A DNA stretch of 64,000 nt from Bradyrhizobium guangxiense (GTDB lineage: Bacteria > Pseudomonadota > Alphaproteobacteria > Rhizobiales > Xanthobacteraceae). The stretch lies in assembly GCF_004114915.1 (NCBI RefSeq), contig NZ_CP022219.1:1084501-1148500 (forward strand). The letters run 5' to 3'. A program made the position numbers and the translations under genes. The first letter of the stretch is position 1. Each line of letters begins with the position of its first letter. The notes below the pieces were generated by a model. That model ran no database searches and was not told the DNA's origin. It saw only the letters and a list, made by a program, of their open reading frames with translations. Positions 56,938 to 64,000 of this stretch are shown here, piece by piece.

Positions 56938-59361
56938 GTGAACGAAATTGTGCCAATGCGTTCGACTTCAGGATCGCCCACACACCCTGCTGCGGCAGCG
57001 CCAAGTTTTGCCCAGAAGGTCGACACCGTCATCGGATTCCTGCGGCGCCGATGGATGATCATCTCAATTTGTGTTGGTGCCGCTCTTCCGTTCGGCGCAA
57101 TCAATCATTTCTTCGCCAAGCCGTCATACACCTCCTCGTCGACCATCATGGTCGATCCCCGGGTGACCCAGCTGTTTCCCAATTCACTCGTCCCCGACGC
57201 ATCGCGAGATCCCTCCTGGGTTGAGAACCAGATCGGTGTGCTGAAGTCCCAGGGCGTTGCTGCTTATGTGGTCAAGCAGCTTCGCCTTGCCGATGACCCT
57301 GAATTTCTGCGAGAGGATCCTGGCGTCTTCGCATCCATGCTCGAGTATTTCGGCGTGACGGCGGGTTTGAAGAAAATTGGACTTGGCGGAGCGCTGATTG
57401 CGGCCGGCCTCGCAGAATCTGACCGGCCGAGGAGCGAAGCGGAACGCATTGGTGAGGCGCAGGGCGCCTTCACGCGCCGCATCGACGTCAAGCGGGTCGG
57501 CCTTAGCAACATGCTGCGGGTCGAGTTTCGTTCGCGGAATCCGGATCAAGCAGTGAAGGTCGCGAACACGATGGTGGACGCGTATATCTACGATCAGCTG
57601 ACCGCGAAGTACCAGGCCAATCGCCGCGCCAGCGATTGGCTGCTGGAACGATTGCAGGTGCTGCGCGAAGACGCGGCCAACGCTGAGCGTGCGGTCCTGG
57701 AGTTCAAGTCCAAGAACAATATCGTTGCGGCCGGCGGAAAATTGGTCAACGATCAAGAGATGATGGATGCGACGGCCAAGCTCGCGACGAGCAAGGCGGC
57801 TGCTTCCGACATCCAAGCCCGCCTGAACCGGATCGATGCAGTCATCAAATCCGGTCAATCCAATGCGGATACCGGTTTCGACGAGACCATTGCGGCGGCC
57901 GATGAGACCACCAGCGACGCGATGCAGAACTCCATTATCGGGCAGCTGCGCAAGCAGTACCTCGACCTTGTGAACCGCGAAATGGCGTGGTCGGCCCAGT
58001 ATGGAAAGAACCATGTTGCGGTTATCAATCTGCAAAAGCAGATCAGGGATATCCGGCGCTCGATGATGAGCGAATTGGTCCGAATTCGGGAGTCACTGAA
58101 AAGCGAATACGAGATCGCCAGCCAGCGGCAGGCGACGGCGGAGAAGACGCTTTCGGACGTCATCGCGCAATCAAAGGGCGTGAACCAGGCGCAAATTACA
58201 TTGTTCAACCTGGAAGCCACCGCGCAAAGCTATCGGCGCCTCTATGACAACTTCCTGCAACGTCATACGGAGGCGGTTCAGCAACAGACGTTGCCTGTCA
58301 CGGAAGCGCGGGCGATCTCTCCCGCGGCGGTCTATCAAACCGGCCCCAAGCGGGGCATGATCTGGTTGACCACCCTGTTGGCCGGGGCTGGGATCGGTGT
58401 GGGTTTTGGCGCGCTCCGCGAGTTGATGGATCGAGGCTTCCGTACCAAGGAGCAGGTGCAGAGTGCGCTGTCGCTGCAATGTCTGAGCCTTGTTCCGGTT
58501 CTGACAGACCGTGCCATGCTCGGAATCTTGAACGACCCGCGGACTCGTGCATTGCAGGCCCGCACCAGCGCAACTGTCGCGGAGGTGATCCGCAACACGA
58601 TGGTGAGCCGGATACACAAGACCTCTCGGCTGATGCGGACGGTCCAGCAGGCTCCCGATTCGATCCTTGCGGAATCGGTCCGGATGATCAGGCTGAACCT
58701 GGAGCTGGAGGGACAATCCGAGTCGCGTCGGGTGCTGGGCGTGACTTCCGCGTTTCCCGGCGAAGGCAAGTCGTCGCTTGCAGCTGCCCTCGCAACCGTG
58801 ATTGCTCAGGGAGGGCAGCAGGTCATCCTGGTCGATTGTGATCTTCGCAATCCGTCTCTGTCGCGAGCCTTGTCCCCGGACGCGAAGCTCGGGGTGGTCG
58901 ATGCGATCCATGGTCATTCCAATTTCCAGGAGCTGATTTGGACGGATCCGGCGACAAATCTGTCGTTCCTGCCGGGTGCTGCGAGAGCCGCAATCTCTCC
59001 AAGCGAGTTCCTTGCCTCTCCCGAGGCCGCGACCTTATTCTCTGCTCTTCGAAAGGTCTTTGACTACGTCATCGTTGATCTTCCGCCGCTGTTGGCTGCG
59101 ACCGACGTGCGCGCCGCCTCGCAGCTTCTGGACTCCTACCTTCTGGTGGTTGAGTGGGGGCAAACCAAGATCGACGCGGTTCAGTACGCCCTGCGACATG
59201 CGCCCGGTGTGTACGAGCGGACCGCCGGTATCGTTCTGAACAAAGTCGACGTGGAAGCGATGGGACGGTACGATACGTATGGCGGGATGTACTATGGCTA
59301 CTCCTACGGGACTGTGCCGGGCAACGCGCCTGCGAACGGACGGGCCGAGCTTTCGGCCTGA
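56938..59361 (+). CDS. Wzc-type polysaccharide co-polymerase / tyrosine autokinase
   Basis: This 807-residue protein has two membrane helices flanking a large periplasmic coiled-coil domain (Wzz part, FFAKPSYTSSSTIMVDPRVT; coiled coil to about 470) and a cytoplasmic BY-kinase domain with Walker A FPGEGKSS (K611) and Walker A' ILVDCDLRNP. The C-terminus has a Tyr cluster with six tyrosines at 778-790 (YDTYGGMYYGYSY), the expected autophosphorylation sites. It controls chain length and export. The start is GTG at 56938. Confidence 0.92.
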   Translation: MNEIVPMRSTSGSPTHPAAAAPSFAQKVDTVIGFLRRRWMIISICVGAALPFGAINHFFAKPSYTSSSTIMVDPRVTQLFPNSLVPDASRDPSWVENQIGVLKSQGVAAYVVKQLRLADDPEFLREDPGVFASMLEYFGVTAGLKKIGLGGALIAAGLAESDRPRSEAERIGEAQGAFTRRIDVKRVGLSNMLRVEFRSRNPDQAVKVANTMVDAYIYDQLTAKYQANRRASDWLLERLQVLREDAANAERAVLEFKSKNNIVAAGGKLVNDQEMMDATAKLATSKAAASDIQARLNRIDAVIKSGQSNADTGFDETIAAADETTSDAMQNSIIGQLRKQYLDLVNREMAWSAQYGKNHVAVINLQKQIRDIRRSMMSELVRIRESLKSEYEIASQRQATAEKTLSDVIAQSKGVNQAQITLFNLEATAQSYRRLYDNFLQRHTEAVQQQTLPVTEARAISPAAVYQTGPKRGMIWLTTLLAGAGIGVGFGALRELMDRGFRTKEQVQSALSLQCLSLVPVLTDRAMLGILNDPRTRALQARTSATVAEVIRNTMVSRIHKTSRLMRTVQQAPDSILAESVRMIRLNLELEGQSESRRVLGVTSAFPGEGKSSLAAALATVIAQGGQQVILVDCDLRNPSLSRALSPDAKLGVVDAIHGHSNFQELIWTDPATNLSFLPGAARAAISPSEFLASPEAATLFSALRKVFDYVIVDLPPLLAATDVRAASQLLDSYLLVVEWGQTKIDAVQYALRHAPGVYERTAGIVLNKVDVEAMGRYDTYGGMYYGYSYGTVPGNAPANGRAELSA

Positions 59362-59549
59362 TCACTCCGACAAAGCAAAATACGTGAGCTGCATGCTCAT
59401 GACCTCCTGCTGCTTCCGTCGGTCAACGGCACGGATGGGAGAATGTGTTCCGCGGCAGCAGCGGACCTTGTCTGATGAACTCCACCACGATCTGTAGTGG
59501 CGGTCGCCGAACAACTTCTAAGTCGCCCTGAACAGGGCCCAATGAGCTC

Positions 59550-60428
59550 ATGGCACTCGTAGACAACGCCCCGGACGGTCATCGCCTGATAGATGCCCCG
59601 CAGGACAAGAACAGCATAACGATCGAGCCGGGCGGAATCGACCGGCGGTACTGGCAGCACCTGTGGAGCTACCGGGAACTATTCATCGTCCTTGCACGTC
59701 GTGACATATCGGTTCGCTACAAGCAGACGGTCATCGGAGTTGCCTGGGCAGTCATCCGGCCGTTGCTGACGATGCTCATATTCACGATCGTGTTCGGCCG
59801 TATTGCTCAGCTTCCGTCCGGTGTCGCTGTCCCATACCCGCTCATGGTTTTCGTGGGAATGCTGCCGTGGACGTTCTTCTCCTCGTCCGTCGCTGAGGCA
59901 GCGAATAGCGTCGTGCAGAATTCCGCGTTGGTGAGCAAAGTGTATTTTCCACGCGTCATTATCCCGTTCGCCAGTGTCGTTACGGCGTTCGTCGACTTCA
60001 TGATCGGGATCGTCCTGCTCGCGATTCTGATGGTGTTCTATCGCGTGGCTCCGGGCTGGCACATTGTCTACTTGCCGTTGTTTTTCATGCTGGCTTTCGC
60101 CCTGAGCCTGGGTTCGGGACTCTTTTTCGCGGCACTTAACGTTAAGTACAGGGATTTCCGGCATGTGATCCCGTTTCTGGTACAGCTGGGCCTCTATATC
60201 TCGCCGGTTGGCTTCAGCACGGCCGCCGTCCCCAGTGACTGGCGCGTTCTGTACGCGCTCAATCCGATGGTTGCCGTTATCGATGGCTTCAGATGGTGCT
60301 TGATCGAGGGGGCGCCGGCGCCCGAAGCTTCCACTCTCGCCATTGGCGTCGTGGCTGCGTTGGGCTTGGTCGTCCTTGGGGTTTGGAAATTCCGCTCCAC
60401 CGAGCGCGAGTTTGCCGACCAGATTTGA
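59550..60428 (+). CDS. Polysaccharide ABC transporter permease (Wzm type)
   Basis: This 292-residue ABC-2-type permease has a cytoplasmic start (RELFIVLARRDISVRYKQTV) and six membrane helices (for example VIRPLLTMLIFTIVFGRI and VTAFVDFMIGIVLLAILMVF). It should pair with the ATPase 9 bases downstream to export a lipid-linked polysaccharide across the inner membrane. The start has no strong ribosome site, and the 188 bases after wzc may hold a second promoter. Confidence 0.92.
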   Translation: MALVDNAPDGHRLIDAPQDKNSITIEPGGIDRRYWQHLWSYRELFIVLARRDISVRYKQTVIGVAWAVIRPLLTMLIFTIVFGRIAQLPSGVAVPYPLMVFVGMLPWTFFSSSVAEAANSVVQNSALVSKVYFPRVIIPFASVVTAFVDFMIGIVLLAILMVFYRVAPGWHIVYLPLFFMLAFALSLGSGLFFAALNVKYRDFRHVIPFLVQLGLYISPVGFSTAAVPSDWRVLYALNPMVAVIDGFRWCLIEGAPAPEASTLAIGVVAALGLVVLGVWKFRSTEREFADQI

Positions 60429-60437
60429 GATTGGTAG

Positions 60438-61745
60438 ATGCGTGACGTTGCCATATCGGTAGAAGGGTTATCGAAGCGCTATTGGCTGGGGCATCGACAG
60501 AGCTCGTCCAACTATCTGCTGCGCGACGCGATCGTTGGTCAATTTCGGTCATTGGCGCGGAATACTGCTGATCTGTTCTCCGGGCGCCAGATCATCCAGG
60601 GCGACACTCTTGAGGAGTACTGGGCGCTCCGCGACGTTCGGTTCGACGTCGGCGCGGGCGAAGTGCTCGGTCTCATCGGACGAAACGGGGCGGGAAAATC
60701 CACGCTGCTGAAGATACTGAGCCGGATCACGGAGCCCGATGCCGGAAGGGCCACCATCAGAGGCAGGGTCGCTAGCCTGCTCGAGGTCGGTACCGGGTTT
60801 CATCCGGAACTCAGTGGACGCGAGAACATCTTTCTGAACGGCGCCATCCTCGGCATGAGCCGGGCCGAAATCCGTGCCCGGTTCGACGAAATTGTCGCAT
60901 TCGCGGGAGTCGAGCGGTTCTTGGATACGCCGGTCAAGCGATACAGCAGCGGCATGTACGTTCGGCTGGCGTTCTCGATCGCAGCGCACCTCGAACCTGA
61001 GATCCTGATCGTCGACGAAGTGCTGGCGGTTGGCGATGCCGAATTCCAAAAGAAGTGTCTCGGGAAGATGCAGTCGGTCGCAACGAAGGACCACAGGACG
61101 GTGCTCTTCGTCAGCCACAACATGCAGGCCGTGCAGTCGCTGTGCGATCGGGTCCTGCTGCTGGAAGGGGGGCGTGTCACTCGGCAAGGTTCGGCGCGGG
61201 AGGTGGTTGCGAGCTATCTCTCCGACAGCCAGACCGAAACTGGCGTAAGAGAGTGGCCCATCGACAAGGCGCCGCAACGAGATGGCGTAGCGCTGGCCGC
61301 TGTTCGTTTGTTGCGGGACGACGGTCTACCCTCCAGCATCTTCGAGAGTGATGGGGACATCAACATCGAGCTCGAGTTTACCGTCTCGGACGTTCCCGCC
61401 GGAACGTTTTGCGTGGGGTTCGATCTTTTCGACTCCGAAGGAAGTACGATTTTCCGCACCTACCAAACCGATGCGCAGCGGCAGGACTGGCTCGAGCCTC
61501 ACGTGGGGCAAAACGTCTGGCGTTGTAGGATTCCGAGTGGCCTGCTGAATGAAGGGACCTTTTACGTCAGCCCTCGGCTCAGCATTCACAACGTGGTTTG
61601 GCTGGTCAAGGAAGATGCGGTGATTCAATTTCAGGTCCGGTTGCGCCATGGGAAATCCCCATTGTGGGACACTATCGAGGGGACCAGGCCCGGTCAGATT
61701 GCTCCCATCCTGGAGTGGTCGCGGCCAACCGGTATGATCTCCTGA
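60438..61745 (+). CDS. Polysaccharide ABC transporter ATPase (Wzt type)
   Basis: This 435-residue ATPase has Walker A LIGRNGAGKSTLLKIL, the signature YSSGMYVRLAFS and Walker B ILIVDEVLAVGD in the first 270 residues. A C-terminal beta-sandwich domain (about 285-425) contains FDLFDSEGSTIFRTYQ. That added domain is the Wzt carbohydrate-binding domain that reads a modified chain end before export. So the exported chain probably carries a terminal cap, which may need a capping enzyme outside the window. A 12-base gap precedes the next gene. Confidence 0.93.
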   Translation: MRDVAISVEGLSKRYWLGHRQSSSNYLLRDAIVGQFRSLARNTADLFSGRQIIQGDTLEEYWALRDVRFDVGAGEVLGLIGRNGAGKSTLLKILSRITEPDAGRATIRGRVASLLEVGTGFHPELSGRENIFLNGAILGMSRAEIRARFDEIVAFAGVERFLDTPVKRYSSGMYVRLAFSIAAHLEPEILIVDEVLAVGDAEFQKKCLGKMQSVATKDHRTVLFVSHNMQAVQSLCDRVLLLEGGRVTRQGSAREVVASYLSDSQTETGVREWPIDKAPQRDGVALAAVRLLRDDGLPSSIFESDGDINIELEFTVSDVPAGTFCVGFDLFDSEGSTIFRTYQTDAQRQDWLEPHVGQNVWRCRIPSGLLNEGTFYVSPRLSIHNVVWLVKEDAVIQFQVRLRHGKSPLWDTIEGTRPGQIAPILEWSRPTGMIS

Positions 61746-61757
61746 GAGGGCTAGGGG

Positions 61758-62702
61758 ATGCTTCCAAAAATCTCGATCATTACGCCGTCCTTCAATCAAG
61801 GGTCTTTCATTGAGCAGACAATCCGCTCAGTGCTTGAGCAGGGTTACCCCAACCTTGAATACATCGTGATCGATGGCGGCAGCACGGACGAGACGGTTTC
61901 CATCATCAAGCGCTATAGCGACCGCCTTGCCCACTGGGTGAGTGAACCCGATCGCGGCCAAACACATGCGATCAACAAGGGTCTGTCGAAGGCCACCGGC
62001 GACATCATCGCCTATATCAATAGCGATGATTACTATCTGCCCGGGGCGTTCGAGAAGGTCGCGCGTTACTGGCTCGACTATCCCGATTGCGATCTCATCC
62101 ACGGCCAATGTGAGATCGTCGATCATGTAGGGAAGCTGGTCAGATTGCAGCAAGGCGACATCGGCAGCCTCGAACAGTGCCTGGACTTGTGGGCAGTCTG
62201 GTGGGGCGGGCGAAATTTCGTTCAGCCGGAAGTCTTCTGGACTCGTCGTGTGACCGAGAGGATCGGTTCTTTCCGCGAAGATCTCCACTGGGTGATGGAC
62301 TACGACTATTGGGCCCGGATCTTTGCTGCCGGCGGAAAGGCTGGATTCATAGGCGATCGCTTGGCAGCCTTCCGCCTTCATCCGCTGCAAAAGTCCACGC
62401 AGCCCGAACGTACAGCGGACGAACTCCTCGGTGTCGTGCGACCCTATCTGTTCTCGAAGAGCACTCCCATCGGAAGAAGAGAGCAGATCCGCCTTCGCGC
62501 TGAATGGATGTATCACGCGGAATTCCTTCCACGCGTTCGCGATTCGATCGCTTCCAACGAGCTCCCCGCGCGCCGAAGGGCCAGGCTGGCCGGCTATGCA
62601 TTGTCCCACCCGAGTGTTTTGCTCGCGCGGCCTTTCAGAACTCGATTGACAGAATCGGTGAAGCCTTTGTTCTCGAACACCGTCCTTGGAGGCAAGTTGT
62701 GA
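61758..62702 (+). CDS. Family 2 glycosyltransferase
   Basis: This 314-residue GT-A glycosyltransferase starts MLPKISIITPSFNQGSFIEQ, with the nucleotide-sugar DGGSTDET loop and the metal-binding NSDDYY. The family has mixed substrates, so the sugar added is unknown. The GGGGATG context gives the start at 61758. It overlaps the next gene by 4 bases (GTGA). Confidence 0.9.
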   Translation: MLPKISIITPSFNQGSFIEQTIRSVLEQGYPNLEYIVIDGGSTDETVSIIKRYSDRLAHWVSEPDRGQTHAINKGLSKATGDIIAYINSDDYYLPGAFEKVARYWLDYPDCDLIHGQCEIVDHVGKLVRLQQGDIGSLEQCLDLWAVWWGGRNFVQPEVFWTRRVTERIGSFREDLHWVMDYDYWARIFAAGGKAGFIGDRLAAFRLHPLQKSTQPERTADELLGVVRPYLFSKSTPIGRREQIRLRAEWMYHAEFLPRVRDSIASNELPARRRARLAGYALSHPSVLLARPFRTRLTESVKPLFSNTVLGGKL

Positions 62703-63667
62703 GCATCGGAGCCGTTCTTCTGCGTCTTCGCCAAAAGTACGGTCGCGGATTTCGCGTCGCCTATGCTCGCGATCACGTGCGGCCCCGGATCCTGAATACG
62801 GCACCGGTCGCCGACACGAGCGACTCACGGTACGAGATTCATGTCCTGACGTCAGCGCAGGATTGGATCAACCTGATTTGGACCTTGAAGTCCTTCTATT
62901 TCATCAGCGGTCGCCGCTACGCGCTTTGCGTCCATGAAGACGGCTCGGTCCCGCCAGAAGGACTGGAGGCGATCAAGAAGCATTTCCCGGCCGCCCGCAT
63001 CTTGCTTCGCGCCGATGCCGATCGCCAGGCGCGAGATTTCCTCCGTGGCTATCCGAGGTGCGAGGCGTTTCGGCAATCGAATGCATTGGCTCTCAAGCTG
63101 TTCGATTTCAAGATGAGTCTGCGATCGCCGAGGATGCTGCTCTTCGACAGCGATCTCCTGTTCTTTCGTGAACCGTCGGTCTTTCTGAACCGCGCTGAAG
63201 ATCCAGCCTATCTTCGCAATACATTCAATCGGGATGTCGAAACGTCATATTCGCTTGACTGGAGGATCGTGAAGGAACGCCTCGGTTTCGAAGTCACAGA
63301 AGAGATCAACTCCGGATTTGGCGTCGTCCATCCCGACTCGATGCGGCTGGACTGGATTGAGGAGTGTCTCGGACTGGATGGCATCATGGACGGCCATCCA
63401 TGGCGGATCGAGCAGACGCTGTTTGCCCTGTTGAGCTCGCGCTACGGCGTGGAGCTGTTGCCGCAAGACTATCAAGTCTACCTCACCCCGGGCCTCGGCG
63501 ATCGGCCATTCCGCCATTACGTGGGTGCCGTGCGACATCTGATGTACAGCGAAGGAATGCTTCGCCTCGTCAAGCAAGGCCTCCTCGATATGAAGCCGGC
63601 GCCGTTGACGGCGGACCCGGCGACGGTCGACATGACGACGGCATTGTCCCAGAGGAGCAGTGTCTGA
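62699..63667 (+). CDS. Glycosyltransferase-like protein with a DSD motif
   Basis: This 322-residue protein is not a standard GT2. It has a Rossmann-like N-terminal half (YEIHVLTSAQDWINLIWTLK) and RMLLFDSDLLFF, a D-x-D-type metal site as in GT-A enzymes of the GT8/capsular kind. The C-terminal half contains EEINSGFGVVHPDS and HPWRIEQTLFALLSS, like nucleotide-sugar acceptors. GTG at 62699 overlaps the previous stop, so it is co-translated. The exact family is unclear. Confidence 0.65.
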   Translation: MSIGAVLLRLRQKYGRGFRVAYARDHVRPRILNTAPVADTSDSRYEIHVLTSAQDWINLIWTLKSFYFISGRRYALCVHEDGSVPPEGLEAIKKHFPAARILLRADADRQARDFLRGYPRCEAFRQSNALALKLFDFKMSLRSPRMLLFDSDLLFFREPSVFLNRAEDPAYLRNTFNRDVETSYSLDWRIVKERLGFEVTEEINSGFGVVHPDSMRLDWIEECLGLDGIMDGHPWRIEQTLFALLSSRYGVELLPQDYQVYLTPGLGDRPFRHYVGAVRHLMYSEGMLRLVKQGLLDMKPAPLTADPATVDMTTALSQRSSV

Positions 63668-64000
63668 TGCTCGTTTCGATCCTCATACCCTGCTACAATG
63701 CGCGACAATGGATCGGTCAGGCAATCGACAGCGCGCTGGCTCAAACTTGGCCGAACGTCGAGGTCATCGTTGTCGATGACGGCTCTACGGACGGCAGCTT
63801 CGATGTCGTTCAGTCCTACGGTGATCGTATCCGATGCGAGCGGGGGCCTAATCGGGGCGGGAATCAAACGCGAAATCGGCTACTCGAACTCGCGCAAGGT
63901 GAGTGGGTCCAGTACCTCGATGCCGACGATTATCTCCTGCCGGATAAGATAGAAAACCAAGCCAGGTTTATTCAGACTCTGGCGGATGTTGATGTGCTTA
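63667..64000 (+). CDS. Family 2 glycosyltransferase, N-terminal fragment
   Basis: The gene starts with ATG at 63667, overlapping the previous stop (TGATG), and runs off the window end. The visible 111 residues begin MLVSILIPCYNARQWIGQAI and contain VVDDGSTDGSF and QYLDADDYLLPDK. These are the nucleotide-sugar loop and the D-x-D metal site of GT2 enzymes. The acceptor is unknown. Confidence 0.88.
   Translation, partial: MLVSILIPCYNARQWIGQAIDSALAQTWPNVEVIVVDDGSTDGSFDVVQSYGDRIRCERGPNRGGNQTRNRLLELAQGEWVQYLDADDYLLPDKIENQARFIQTLADVDVL

Overview
The window is high-GC alphaproteobacterial chromosome, most like Bradyrhizobium or a close relative. The evidence is the GC-rich codon use, the protocatechuate/4-hydroxybenzoate gene set, an alphaproteobacterial chemotaxis operon, and small proteins of a rhizobial type. 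No rRNA, tRNA, CRISPR array or insertion sequence was seen.

Layout. (1) 1-9 kb: metabolic and regulatory genes. These are the tail of an alpha/beta hydrolase, a TcuB-like Fe-S/membrane protein, a three-domain MFS/acyltransferase/acyl-ACP ligase, a TetR regulator with two copies of a palindromic operator, a diguanylate cyclase and pncB. (2) 9-13.7 kb: aromatic catabolism. PobA makes protocatechuate and PcaHG opens its ring; each has a divergently transcribed regulator (AraC for pobA, LysR for pcaHG). (3) 13.6-17.8 kb: signalling on the minus strand, with a CHASE2 nucleotide cyclase, a secreted FecR-like protein and an HD-GYP response regulator. (4) 18-31.3 kb: one long chemosensory operon, STAS-cheY-cheA-cheW-mcp-mcp-cheW-mcp-cheR-cheB, ending in an unusual soluble chemoreceptor-like protein. 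The three membrane receptors carry 0, 2 and 1 copies of an exact 39-residue HAMP-type insert. (5) 31.4-34.6 kb: gene-poor, partly AT-rich stretch with a GrlR-like protein, small hypotheticals and an H-NS-family protein. (6) 34.7-48.1 kb: a type II secretion system (gspD, lipoprotein, gspK inverted, gspE-F-H-I-J-L-M-N/C-O, with gspG displaced downstream). Between and beyond these lie a small secreted protein and a trypsin-like protease that could be cargo. (7) 49.3-64 kb: a surface-polysaccharide locus with fcl, gmd, a PPP-type phosphatase, a large TPR lipoprotein, an exosortase plus a small partner, a Wzc-type tyrosine kinase, a Wzm/Wzt ABC exporter and three glycosyltransferase genes, the last cut by the window edge.

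How they fit together. The che operon senses signals through three related receptors and may drive motility or another output. Neighbouring c-di-GMP (GGDEF, HD-GYP) and cyclic-nucleotide enzymes suggest a switch between motile and surface-attached life. The secretion and polysaccharide loci supply the envelope products. The exosortase/TPR-lipoprotein pair inside the polysaccharide locus is the usual setting for PEP-CTERM-type surface protein sorting, although no substrate is visible here. These links are inferred from gene content and position; nothing in the sequence proves them.
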